In this document: piece by piece, positions 46,386 to 58,291 of the stretch
Layout: each line of letters opens with the position of its first letter
Position numbering within the stretch: the first letter of the stretch is position 1
Assembly (NCBI GenBank): GCA_016748015.1
Contig: JAAOMT010000448.1
Span: forward strand, 1-64,000
Direction of reading: 5' to 3'
DNA from: Geosiphon pyriformis
Lineage: Eukaryota > Glomeromycota > Glomeromycetes > Archaeosporales > Geosiphonaceae
DNA: 64,000 nt
Made by a program: the position numbers and the translations under genes
Notes under the pieces: model-generated
What the model was told of the DNA's origin: nothing
Databases searched by the model: none
Seen by the model: the letters and a program-made list of their open reading frames with translations, nothing else

Positions 46386-49190
46386 CTACGAAATTCTACA
46401 GAAAACAATTAAAATATTTATTATATAATTAATAATATAATAAATACCACAAAAAATTTTTTTTCATTCCAAAAATCTTAAAAAAAAAAAGTTTTTTGAA
46501 AGAATTTTTTGTTTTATACTTTTATATTTATATATTATCAAATTAAAAAACTTTTTTATTTAGAAATTAGCTATTTTAAATAGTTTTAATAAAAACCAAA
46601 ATTAAAAAAAGTCTTAATTTTAATGCTAATAGTTTTTTAAAAAACATATAAGATCTAAAAGTAAGCTTAATAATATAAGTAAAAATAAGACAATTAACAC
46701 TAATAATAAAAAATAAAAGTAATTTATTATAATAGTTTAATAAAAAAAATATTAAAAACAAATTTTGTTAATAAAATTTTTTAAATTTTAAATTTTAATG
46801 TATTTTATCTTTAATAATTATAATACTAAATTTTGTATAATATTTTTGTAAATATTAAATAAATTATAGAGTTTTAAAACTGTTTTAATTTTGTAAATTT
46901 AGCTGCTGTTTTAAATTAATTATATACTTATTTTTAAATAACTTTTAAAATAAAATTTGTTGTTTTAAGTTTAATTTATTTTTATTAAGTCTTTTTTTAA
47001 TGTAAAAATATTTATATATATAAAAATATATTTATTGTTTATTTTATTAAAACAGTATTAAAGTTTTTGTTAAATTATAGTATTTAATAAAATATCAATA
47101 AAATAAACATAAATTTTTTTTAAAACTTGTTTTAAAATAAATTCTAAAATATTTTTTTGTGTTTTTTTATAAAAATAATAATTTTTAAATTTGTTTTATT
47201 TAGAAGTTGTGTTTTTTTTAAATGTATTTGATTTAATTTTTAATAATTATAATAAATAACTTAAAAAATATTTTTAAGATTAATATTTATTATTGAAATA
47301 TTTATTAAATATTTTAAAAAATAGCTATAATAAAAATAAAAATTTGATATTTTTTACTTTAAATTCTTTATATAAAAACAAAAATTCAATAATTTAACAG
47401 TTTTTAATATATGGTATCTAATTTTTTCTGTATTTTAACAGATTTATTTTAGTGTTTTTTATTTTTTTGATAAATTATTTAATTTTTAATAAGTTTAATT
47501 TTTGTATCTTTTATTAAACAATTTTTGATATTATAATTTTAATAATTATTATTTTTAACAAGTTAATTCAACAATAAAAAAAATAAAACAACAGAAAAAC
47601 AAAAAAACAAAATTAGTATTTTAATAATAATTATAATTAAGAACTATTAATTTAGTATTATAATATTAATTTTATGTTTTTAATATTTTATGCTTTATAA
47701 ATAATTTTGAATTAGTAAATTGTTATTAAATATATTTTGTGTATTATGAATTTTTTTGGTATAATAAGTTTTAAAGTTAAATAATTTTTTAATTGATTAT
47801 TAATATATATTTTTTTAATACTACTGTTATATATATTTATTTTTAATTATTTTTGACATTTTAATATTTTTAAATTTTTGTCATTTTTGTTATTTTTATA
47901 ATTTTTTTAAGTATTTTTAAAATTCTTAATATTTTTATAATTATTATTTTATTTTATTTTATTTTATTACTATTACTATTTAAATGGCTAATTTAATATT
48001 ATTTTAATTTTGCTATTTATATTTAAATAATACTAGTTTAAAATTATAAAAATTTAAAAAATAACCAAAAAATTCAAGATTTTGGTTTTATTAAATAATT
48101 TACAATACAAATTAATATAGCAGTTAATATTTAAAACAAATAATATTATACTTTATAATTACCAAAAACTCCTATAATTTTATTATTAAAAATTATTAAA
48201 AAAGATATATATTGTTTTAAATTTACAATTATTTAAATCTAATAAACAAATTTACAAGAAATATAAAATTTTAATTCCAAATGTTTATTTGTTTAAAAAA
48301 TTTACAATTTTAACAGTCTAGTTATTTTATTAAATAATTTAAATATTAAAATAATATATAACAAAATTTTTTAAAACTTAATATAACTTTTAATAAAATA
48401 TAAATATTAAAAAATATATTATTTTAATTTTATAATTTAATTTTTAAATAAATAATAATATTTAATTAAATAAAAATATATGCTAAATAAAACTTTTTTT
48501 GCTTTTTTAATAAATATATTAAATAATATAGCCTATTATTAATTTGTATTTATTTTGATAAATAAGTTAATACTATTAATTTTCAAATTTAAAAACAACA
48601 AATTAATGTTTTTTAAAAATAACCAAAAATTGTTGTTAACATAATTAAGTTTTTTTAATAATATTTAACTTAAAATGTCAATAAAAAATGTTTTATTTCA
48701 AATTAAGTTAAAAAATACAAGTGACGGCTTTATTTCTTCTAAATAAGATTTTATTGTTAAATATTCTTAAAAACTATTGAACAATTACAATGAAAATTTG
48801 GTTTTAAAAAATCAATTACTTTTCAGTAAAACTATATTTAATTAGTAATTTTCGCGTCAGAGAATCAAGGGATGCAAGTAAAATAGCATCACGAATAGCA
48901 GAGTAAGCCGTCAGGCATGGTGGGATTCATCTTTACTATTGTCTCATATAATCATATATTTAATATTTCATCATTAACAAGCAAAGAAAAAAGTTTGCAA
49001 CATATTTTATTCTTGGAGAACTCAAATACTCAATCGAAGTAATCATCTCAAATGCCCATGGATTCAATTAAGAGCTAAACAAGAGGAAAGACAATATATA
49101 CGACTAACTTCATTATAAATCGGAAACGCTACCTCCCTCTATTACCATCTTTCGACAAGCCACCAATAGATGGGAGAACTTCTTATAAAT
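46386..49190. other. AT-rich desert and 3' flank
   Basis: 46386-48830 is one of the most A/T-rich stretches in the window, with long A and T runs, and no coding signal. 48830-49190 recovers normal complexity and is the 3' flank of the minus-strand gene that ends at 49191. Confidence 0.7.
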
Positions 49191-51434
49191 TCAGTCATTC
49201 ACTCGAAGACTGTGTGCGTATGAAAGTCGTGTAAGCCTCTTTTCGGTGCTTGCTTCATCAAAGGACTTTGTAACATGCTGAACTAAAAGCTAAATTCATA
49301 AATAGTGCGTAAATATTTGCGCGCGTTCAATGAACATGACATAAGTACAGATGCGTTGACACATACTCCCCATTTCAATATACATTCGTAGAAATATACA
49401 AAATCCTCCATTTCTGAAAAGTCTCGAGGAAGATTAGCGTTATCAACTTCATTTAGTCGATAATTCCCTGATTTGATATTGCAAACGTATCATCAGTAGC
49501 TTCTTGTAATGCAACCTTTTTAATTGAAAGAAACATACGTACCACAGTAATCAAGATAGTATAGATAAATCCGGAGATGAGAACTTTCCCCACCAAACAC
49601 TGCCAGCTGTTTTGGCAGACGTCTCCGGTTCTTGATCATTTCCTTTACAATCTTTGCATATTTACTCTTCAAACCATGTGAAATTTTTCTGCCTTCAGAG
49701 ACCTTTTCTTCCTTCGCTGGTGGTCTCGAACCTTCCACATGTACAAGCTGGAATTTATCTGCGTTTGGTATGAACCCAACACCATCAGTGGTGTTGCGGT
49801 TGCTTATTCGAGACTCTCCATATTCGTAATGCACCTTTGCTAAATGCCACAAAGCGGCATCGAGACATGGATGAACAAATTCATTAAGATGAGTTCTTTC
49901 AATTGTTCCAATGCCCTGAAGAGGATTGTAACCCCCAAGAGAGAAAGCCTTTATGCTGCGTGAAAGAAAAAAGTTTAGAACAGAATCCCGAAAAACAACA
50001 AATTATGATGGCGATGTTTGACATACAATCGCGGCAAGGTACGTCTCAGAATTCGTACTACTGCAATCAATAAAGGATCATCCTCATTCGGAGATTGTAG
50101 ATCATCGATCTTGCTTTCCCATTCTGTGGCAGTTAGATGTTGCGAAAAGAATTGCACGAGAAATTGGTGCACATTTACAGGAATTAATAATTCCGTTATC
50201 GTATCCATTTCTGCAAGGTAAGACGCCGCTACTGGTTCTGGGAGCTTTCTAAGGAAGGGCGAATCCAACCGGAGGTCAATAAGAGTACCATCGGGATAGT
50301 GTTCCCCATAGACCGGACAAATTAAATCCATCGCGTCTGAGCTTACATAGGCGTAGTCTAAGATGTCTCTTATTGTCTGGTGGGTGAAAGAGACTCAGCA
50401 ACGTTACAAGGGCATTTGGCCTAGAACGTATTACGTAGTTAATTACCTTGTCACCTTGGATAACTTCCTCTTCTTTTTCGTCATCATCTAAGTTCTCTTC
50501 AGAAGATTTTTGGGAATCTTCACCCTCCATTTTAACGGATTTCAACTTTCCTCCTTCGTCATCGTCATCTCTTTGACGTTTCTACAAACATTGTTTCTTA
50601 ATTTTACAAGCAATGGATATCAACGAAGTTTGACAGATAGGAGGTCTCTGGCACTCTTTACCATATTTCCATTATCTTCTTGATTCTTGTTCATATCAGC
50701 GGTTAACATTCCCACTTTTTTGGCTAGTTCCTCCCTCCGTTGGGCGGTAGCGTTGATCATTCTTAACCTACTCAACTTTATATTGATTTTTGCATCGAAG
50801 TGTTTGCAATCATACGAGAGTGTGAGATGGATTCACATTTAAAACGTAACCACTCCCTATTATGTACCTGCTGTCGTTCGTGTGATCTCTTTTTCTCAAA
50901 CATATTCCAGAATTCTGTGATCTTGTAACCTGGTTTCTAAAAAACATAAATAGGAGTTGCTATTGCTATAAATGGTTTCTAAGACATATTGGCCCTCAGA
51001 ACTTGCTACATACTGCACAGAGGGACCTGCTCCCCTGTGGTGCGGCAGTACAGACTAGCGAGGTTTTGCTACCAACGACCTGTGTGCTATTTATAGACAG
51101 ACCTGGTTCAAAAGAAGTAATGCACCTGCGCTTCGCTCTTTGTTTGTGCGATCTCTTGCAATTTCTTTCAAGTGTTCCATATATCTCCTGGTCCATATTT
51201 TTTTTAGTACCTTCACTTTGGAGTTATCATTGAATTGAGGTTGCATAGCCTCGAGAAACCCACGTTGTGACCATTCCTTCATAGGAGTCGCGAAGTACGC
51301 CTAGAGAATAATATAGTCGTGAAGTACGCCTAGATAATAATATACTCATTATAAAACCAGAACAAGTCTGTTTCTGCCAAGTAAATACTAACCTCAGTCG
51401 AGGAAAACTCTTGCTTTTGTGATTCTGATGACAT
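49191..51434 (-). CDS. Unknown protein, probably of a fungal-lineage family with a VEGSRP motif
   Basis: Ten minus-strand exons join in phase to 479 residues: 51434-51393, 51300-51211, 51164-51126, 50936-50868, 50775-50662, 50581-50447, 50376-50027, 49955-49543, 49467-49367, 49277-49191. The N-terminus has a coiled-coil-like part (KLQEIAQTKSEAQ, MINATAQRREELAKKVG), then an acidic linker RDDDDEGG to EEEVIQGDK. The C-terminal 310 residues are folded: ICPVYGEHYPDGTLIDLRLD, EMDTITELLIPVNVHQFL, DGVGFIPNADKFQLVHVEGS, VKEMIKNRRRLPKQLAVFGG, LYYLDYCGNYRLNEVDN. The D...E spacing in DGVGF and LVHVEGS, followed by a basic helix, recalls PD-(D/E)XK nuclease folds, but that is speculation. I associate this type of C-terminal block with unannotated AMF proteins. 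Function unknown. Confidence 0.75.
51282..51346. repeat. Tandem duplication of a 3' splice site
   Basis: Two copies, offset by about 29-30 bp, of 'cgaagtacgcctaga-aataatata' (second copy starts 'cgtgaag'). Read on the minus strand, each gives an acceptor of the form tctag|GCGTACTTC. The duplication spans the acceptor of exon 2 (51300) of the minus-strand gene. Confidence 0.8.
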
Positions 51435-51624
51435 TGAAGATAAAGCCTGTCGGCAAGTTGTTAGCAAAACAAGTGTAGTAGTGGCTAAAGAAGAAAGGAC
51501 GCGTACTTGTAATTTACGTGATCTCTGTTTAAATAATAAAAAAAGGTTAAACAATTGATTAACTAATATAAAAATATTTTACTGATTCTCATTAATTAGA
51601 AATATATAATTTAAATTAATACAA

Positions 51625-51657
<33 letters not shown>

Positions 51658-52270
51658 GTAAAAAAGGTTTAACATGAAATATTAATCAATTTAAAAATAA
51701 CAATTTTTTATAGATACTTTAGTTAATGTTAATGAATAATTATATTTAATAAAAAATTTATTACATTAAATTCTAAATTGTTTACAAAAATTATAATAAT
51801 AATAGTTTATATATATATTTATTTAATTACTGTTATTTTATTTATAATTAAAATTATTGTTTTTAAAAAAGTTATAAAACATAATTTTTCCTTTTATTCC
51901 AAATTTTATTGGATAATAAAATTATTTTTGAATTTTAAATATTAGATTTTATATCAAGAATAATTTATTTTATTTAATGCACTTTACAACTTTTCACGGT
52001 TTTTATCAAGTTTCAAATTTTGTTAACATTAAAATTAAAATTAAAATTTTTATTATGTTTATTGACATAAATTTTATTTTCAAAATAAAAAAATATGCAA
52101 TTAATTTTTTGTATTTTATTTTAATTATATTTTTTGATTTAAAATTTGCCAATAAAATAAAATCTAAAAACTTACAAATTTAAAAAAAAATTGATTTATA
52201 TTGAATAGATGTTAGATATTATATTATATTATTTATTTATTTTTTGCTGAAGGTTTAATCCACTACTATT
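51435..52270. other. Upstream region and AT-rich spacer
   Basis: 51435-51560 is the promoter or 5' region of the minus-strand gene (the frame stays open upstream but lacks an ATG). 51625-51656 is an ATT microsatellite. The rest is AT-rich with no gene. Confidence 0.6.
51625..51656. repeat. (ATT)n microsatellite
   Basis: About ten ATT units. Confidence 0.9.
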
Positions 52271-53451
52271 TACCAAATACGTCATTTGTGCCACATACTG
52301 CATTTTCTTAATGTGTTCCGTGAGATCCTTGCCTTATTTTTATGCCTTATAATTTCTTCCATATCTGCACTTTTGCCAACCATGTTTTCTCACGATACAC
52401 ACTCTCATTCTCGTGTCCTTACTTATACAAAACCCTTTTGCTAAGGTCATGTGCATACTATTTATTATAAATAATATTTTTTTAATAATTTAAATTAAAA
52501 AACTTTCAAAATATTTTAATAATTAAACCAATAACAAAAATAAACATTTGGTAAATATTTTTTTTAAACAGAAAAATTATTATAATAAAATTTTTTATTA
52601 ACTTTATTTATTATAAATATTTAATTAAAAAGAATTTTAAACAAAATTTATAAACAGTTTTAATTAGCATAATAAGATAAATATTTATTAAAATACTTCT
52701 TAATTATAAGGTTTTAAAATCATAAAAATTCAGAATTTTTTTATAAATTAAAAAATCTTTTTTCTATTAAATATATGTTTAATAATTTGAAAAAATAAAT
52801 CCAAAACAAGTTAGTTATAATATTTTTTAAATTTTTTAATAAATCTACTGTTTTTTTATTTAGTAAACTATTAATTATATCTAATAATTTTTTCAAAAAA
52901 TTTATGTTTATTATTTTAACAAAAACATTATTTTATCATTTTTTAAAAAGTATATTAATTTTTCTAAACCAAAAAATATTCTTAAAAGACACTTTTCAAA
53001 ATTTATTTTTTATAATTTTATTAATCTTAGATTTAATTTTAACAAAATCTAAAACAATATTATTATTTTTATTAAGTAATTAATATTTTTTAATTATAAA
53101 CAATAATTTAATATAAAAAAATTTTTTTTTATATTAAATTAGTTGTACTATTTTGAATTTTAGCATTTTTTGTTAATATTTTTACAAAATTTTGGAATTT
53201 AATTACATAGTTAAATTATAACTTATTTGCTAAATTTTTAAATATATTAACAAAATTTTAAATATTATATAATTTGAAATATAATATAATTTAATTATTA
53301 TATTTAATTATTTTTGTGTATTTTTACAAATTAAGTAATTAATTAAATAATAAATAATAAATATAAATAATATTATATATTAATTAATAATAAAAATTAT
53401 AAAAATAATTTTATATAATTAATAACTTAATTTTTGTTTATTAATAATACA

Positions 53452-55109
53452 GAATTTATTAATATAAAATTAAAAAAAAGTGGAAAAAAAACCTTCTTTC
53501 TCTCCTTTATTCCAAATTCCCAAAAAAGAGTCAAAAGTTTTTTGAAAAAAGTTTTTACAATTCAGTACAATAAATTCAAATCTTTCTTGGTTAATTATGA
53601 AACTACTATTGGCTATAGTATTATTGTGATAAAAAAGTCTGTCAAAGACTTTGGTACTGATACTATTGGTAAAGATATTGCTTCTAAGAAAAAAAGAAAA
53701 AAAGAAATTCTAAAAGATAGTACTACTTATGAGATAGTTTTGTCTGAAAAGACAGTTGGCAGTTTTTGGAAGTCTGAAGCTAGTAATACCACTGAATTTG
53801 ATAGTATTAATATGAAAGAAGAGTGTTTAGTTAAAAAAACCAGTATGAATTATGAAGAAAAAAGTGTGTTTAATGAAAGTGATTTCAATTAAACACCAAA
53901 AAATCTGAAATTGGTGACAAAAAAGGCTTTAAGTATGTCATTGGAGAAAATCAATTTCTTGAATAATGTTAATAATGATAACATTCTCTTGAATGCTCTT
54001 GTAATTTTCCCTCTGCTGCTGAAAAATTTGATCAATGTGTCTATTAGAAAATTGTTTGCTTTGAATATTGGTTTGGACAAGGTGGTTGGAAAATTTTTTC
54101 AAGAAAAGTTGATAGTAGTCATAAAATTATTTTCAAAAATTAATGGTTTTGGAAGAAGTTTCTACTCTCTTAAAATTTTCTGGAATTATCAAAGCAATAT
54201 TTATTTTTGAATTAAGTCTGGTACAGACTACAGAAAAGGCAAAAGCAGCAAATATTCTGGTAAATACCAATCTAAAAAAATCTGCAGTGTATTCAAATCA
54301 GCATTTTAATTCACATATAACTGCTAGTTTTACTAGTAAATTAATTGCTGGTGCTCATACATACTTTATGAAAGCATTGTATCATTGGCTATTTATTGCT
54401 GTTTGGAAGTGTTTATATAACAAACATTACTCCAGTGTGTTTTGTTTGTATTGTGACAATGTTGAGATTTTGGACCATGCTTTTTTTTGTGTGATTGATG
54501 TGTCTGTTTGCCATTAATTGTTGGATGCCCATGTAGCTGCTTAGAATGTGACTTCTGGTCTTTTTTTTTTTCTTATGTGTCTTAATTGTTATTTTTTTGT
54601 GTTATATTGCTGTATACACGGCTCTTTGTAAGAATTTTGTTTTTAAAAATTGGCTTCAAGAGACTGTATCTGTCTTTGGTAACTTTAAAGTTGTGGTTCA
54701 GAAGGTCGTGGACTTTGTGTATAGCTTTTGTCTTACTTTTAGAAATAAGATTTAGTTGGTCTGTACTAAACATCATGCTTTTATAGAAAAAAATGGGCTA
54801 ATACCAAGTAATAGTTCAGCCTTGATTTCAGTTTTTGGGTTATTTTCAATGTTTTCTGCTAATATGGTTAAGTTGCTTGGTATTGCTGAAGCATTCAGTA
54901 TTGGTTTTGGTTTTTGTAAGCATAGTTTGTTTTTTTCAGATATTAGGAATTCTATTATGGTCTATGTAGGTACTTAGTGTTGTTCTGACTGGTTTGAATG
55001 GCTGGTCACATGTGAAAAATACATAATTCACACTTAGTTTAAATTAATTTTTGATATATAGTACTAGACAGTATTTGGATCTCTCTTGTTAAATATATAT
55101 AAAAAAAAA
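53452..55109 (+). mobile_element. Internally deleted LINE with target-site duplication and A-tail
   Basis: Flanked by the 9-bp duplication aataataca (53443-53451 and 55110-55118). The 3' end is a run of ten A after 'aaatatatat'. The second copy of the host repeat holds a single aataataca at about 62584-62592 and none of this insert. The insert has an ORF1-like region, then the extreme C-terminus of ORF2 and a 3' UTR with 'ggctggtcacatg' matching the LINE at 14222-15180. RT and RNase H are absent, so the element cannot move by itself. Confidence 0.88.
53461..54977 (+). pseudogene. LINE ORF1-like plus ORF2 C-terminal remnants
   Basis: Block 1 (53461-53892): Lys/Ser-rich with ASKKKRKKEILKD and LSEKTVGSF, closed by a TAA. 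Block 2 (about 53900-54210): SIRKLFALNIGLDKVVGKF and LFSKINGFG. I associate blocks 1-2 with ORF1 of AMF LINEs from memory. Block 3 (about 54290-54517) jumps to the ORF2 tail: ITASFTSKLIAGAHTYFMKA, then FCLYCDNVEILDHAFFC, a CxxC...H...C knuckle. Block 4 (54750-54977): HHAFIEKNGLIPSNSSALIS to a TAG. Several stops and frame changes; not functional. The jump between blocks 2 and 3 marks the internal deletion near 54.25 kb. Confidence 0.75.
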
Positions 55110-55258
55110 AATAATACATAATTTTTTTTCTATAATTAACAAATAAATATTTAAAGTAAATGACTTTTTAACAATAAACTTGACTTTTTTTTTGGTAAAA
55201 AAATAGCTAATACAAATAATAATAAAAATAAACATAATTATATTTTTTATTATAAATT

Positions 55259-56335
55259 AATTTGTTTAATTTTAGTAATTTTAAAATTAAATTATTTTTA
55301 TTTACTATTGTTCAAATTAAATATTGTTTTTTATTGAAAAGCTTTTTTTATCATATTTTGATTTATAATATTTTTTTTTACTTTAATTATTAATATTATT
55401 AGCTTAAAATACTGGATTTTTAAAGAATAATTGTTAATAATAATAAACTGCTTATTAATTATAATAAGCTTTTTTAAAAACAGATTATTATATTAAAATA
55501 CTTAATTTGTTAATTTTATATAAAATAATATTTTTTGAAATAAATTAACTTTTTTTTTTACTTTTTTTTTAGTTATGTTTTCAGTAATCCTGTTTATTTT
55601 TTCTGGTTTTTAAAATAAAAGTATATTAAAAAAATAATTTGTAAAATAAATTAAGTAAAGAAAAAGAAAAAGAAAACAAAAATATTTTTTTACCTTTTTG
55701 GCTCTTGATAATATATAAATCAACAAAAAAAAAAAGAAACATTTTTTTTTGTTTATTATAAATAAAATATAATGTTATTTGGTTTAAATGTCTTAATCAT
55801 ATTTAAATAATTAATAAAATGTAATTTATTTTGAAATACTTTGAAAATCAATAATTATTTATTTTTAATAATTCGTTTTATTTTATTTAATTGTTTTTAA
55901 CATGTCAAATTAAAACTTTAATATTAAAAAATGGTTTTTTAAAAAACAAATCTTATTTTTTTGGATTATATAATTGGAAAAAATAAAATTTAATCCAATC
56001 TATTAAAATTAATTTAATAAATAATAATGCTTAAAAATAGAAATTATTTTCTTAAAGTTTGAAAATGATAAATACATGGAAAATATAATAATAAAAAACT
56101 CTTAAACTTATTAAAAATTAAGCTTATTTAGTATCTTAAACTGTTTTTATATATATTTTCAATGAAAGTTATGTTTTAATTATTTTTTATAAATTTCTAA
56201 ATCTTGAAAAGATTATTATTTAATTATTTTTATAAAATAATTAATCAAAAGATGGTCAAATTTCAAAAAGTCATTTAATTTTATTATCGAGATTAAGAAT
56301 TTGATAAATTCAAATGATTTTAATTAATAATAATA
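55259..56335. other. AT-rich spacer
   Basis: About 1.1 kb of A/T-rich DNA with homopolymer runs, no coding signal. The first part may continue the dispersed repeat beyond the point where the second copy is cut. Confidence 0.6.
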
Positions 56336-57770
56336 CGACAGGGTGGAATCTGAGATAACAAATAGTAAAACCTGCGATAGATTAGTAAAACCTGCAATAT
56401 GGTAAAAACCTGTAAACCCCGTGATTGTATCAAGTGAAATCTGCGATAAATAGACATTTTTTAAGAGCAACGGCCCCTTTAGAGGCCAGACCCAATTGAA
56501 CTGTAAAGTCGACCAAACTAAGTGGCACAACTTTGAATGGAAAATTCAAACGAGTAATACTGTTATTACTGAGACAGGTAAGCTTAAAAATAGAGGTCCT
56601 TCTTTATTACATATAGCAATCAGTTTTTAAGAACAACGGCACCTTTTGAGAGCAGACCCAATTGAAAGTACTGTAAAGTTGACCAAACTAAGTGACACAA
56701 CTTTGAATGGAAAATTCAAACAAGTAATACTGTTATTATTGAAACAGGTAAGCTTAAAAATAGAGATCCTTCTTTATTACATATAACGATCAGTTTTTAT
56801 TGCAAAAAACTCAAATCTTTCCATAGATGACAAAATCCATTGTATAACCACTTTAGGGAGGAGGACGCGACTTCCAATTGCCATTGCCCTTGCTTTGTAG
56901 GTTTTTTGCAACCCATCGTATTGATACCAGAATTTTTAAAATTTTCGAAACGAACATCGGCAATATGATGGATGTCGTTACAAAAAGAAACTCCCATCAG
57001 GCGATATCTATATTAAAAAATTAATAAATAAATACAGTAAGTGATAAACTTAATTCAAATTTACCTTTGTTTTATAATTTGATTTTCTTTAGGAAAATTG
57101 ATTTCTTCTGGTAAATCTTTGTTCTGAAGAGACGTCTTTTCATTAATGGTGCTAATTCCCGTAACATTGATGACAAGGATCAAAGGCAGTCGCTGGTCTA
57201 TTTGTCTTTTTTATACGGTATCACCCATTCTATTAATAAAGATAAAGTTAATACTTTTTAATTTTGATTAGAAATTATTCTTTATTTTATACCCTATTGG
57301 AACATCCAAGATATTCTACGTATGCCAACTTTGAATTTGAATTTTGTTTGCATCTTCATTTACAAGTGTAATGGCTTTTACATCTCCTTCACGTACCTTA
57401 ATATTCAATAAAATAATATTGTATAGACGTATAATTCATATAAATAATAATCTCTTACCCACTTCTTATGCATACAGTCATGATCTAGCATCGAATAGTT
57501 GGCAATAATGGGCGCCAAATGGCCTTTTTTGTTTCAATAGAGCTAGTAGACAAAGCATAATCGCCCATTAGTGATACTGTTATGGTAGTAAAGATAATGT
57601 ACCTTTACCTTCTTTACACATTTTATATATTTCATTTTCTCACTTGATACAATCACGGGGTTTACAGGTTTTTACCCTATTGCAGGTTTTACTAATCTAT
57701 CGCAGGTTTTACATTACATGGCTGATCATCGCAGGTTTTACTATTTGTTATCTCAGATTTCACCCTATCG
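56336..57770. mobile_element. DNA transposon with long terminal inverted repeats
   Basis: The left end from 56336 and the right end read backwards from 57770 share CGA-AGGGTG-AATCTGAG, 'ataacaaatagtaaaacct', 'gcgatagattagtaaaacct' and 'cctgtaaaccccgtgattg'. Arms are about 110 bp, the right arm carrying an extra about 27 bp. 'taaaacctgc' is iterated inside each arm. The flanks on both sides contain ataataat, a possible 8-bp duplication in simple sequence. The inside contains a duplicated 166-bp unit and minus-strand coding pieces (about 56997-56797 reading GVSFCNDIHHIADVRFEN), broken by stops. Class uncertain: MULE-like by TIR length, but no transposase motif seen. Confidence 0.75.
56464..56797. 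repeat. Two-unit 166-bp tandem duplication inside the TIR element
   Basis: Units starting at about 56464 and 56630 share 'agacccaattgaa', 'gaccaaactaagtg-cacaac', 'tttgaatggaaaattcaaac' and 'acaggtaagcttaaaaatag', with mainly transition differences. Confidence 0.85.
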
Positions 57771-58291
57771 TATAATAATTTTCTCTATAAGCAAACTAAA
57801 AAATAACTACATTAATGAAAATTATTATTATTATTCTATATTAAAGATGAATTCTTTTTAATATTTAGAAAATTTGAATGAAAAATATCGAATTACACAT
57901 TTTAAAATTTTAAATGTCTCTAATACTTATATTGAGTCTTAATATGTAAATAATTGGTTATTTAATAAATGGCAATTGATATGTAAATGGTTGTATAAAG
58001 CAATAGTGATACAGAATTTTTCATGCTTTTACATGAAACTGAACTGTTCGTTTAGGTAACAATACAATGAGACTTTCTTGGCGCTTTTTGTGTACTATAG
58101 CTACTTAAATTTATTCTCAATTAAACCTGATTTGTAACAAGTAATAGTTTGATAATGAATAACGACATTTTATGATTGTTAACGTTAGAGAAACAGCATA
58201 AATATCAACTCTGCCTTTAATGAATTACATTCTAAAAATCTCTATTTATCAAAAAATTCTCATAATAACCTATTCACATTGTATCCACACC
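57771..58291. other. Spacer upstream of the small gene
   Basis: About 520 bp, first AT-rich and then of mixed complexity. It would include the promoter of the gene at 58292. No dynein light intermediate chain body is encoded here. Confidence 0.5.

Larger units (their letters stand above)
52271..55255. repeat. AT-rich dispersed repeat, copy 1, interrupted by a LINE
   Basis: 52271-53451 and 55110-55255 together match 61484-62726 in order. Shared blocks include 'catttggtaaatatttttttt', 'aagaattttaaacaaaattt' and, beyond the insertion, 'ggtaaaaaaatag' with 'tacaaataataataaaaat'. The first 170 bp (52271-52440) keep normal base composition and a poly-pyrimidine-rich segment; the rest is AT-rich. 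No coding potential; identity unknown. Confidence 0.85.

Noticed and set aside
46386-48830. Very AT-rich block considered as inserted mitochondrial DNA
   Set aside because: No mitochondrial gene, tRNA or rRNA sequence seen; texture same as the other spacers here.
49449-49515. Alternative last exon for the gene at 49191-51434, ending ELSTK
   Set aside because: In phase, but the acceptor at 49468 gives YRLNEVDN and a longer coding continuation with a further in-phase exon, which fits the coding character better.
50985-51110. GC-richer hairpin-like patch (cacagggg ... tccctctgtg)
   Set aside because: Falls within an intron of the minus-strand gene; short imperfect stem and no similarity to a known RNA.
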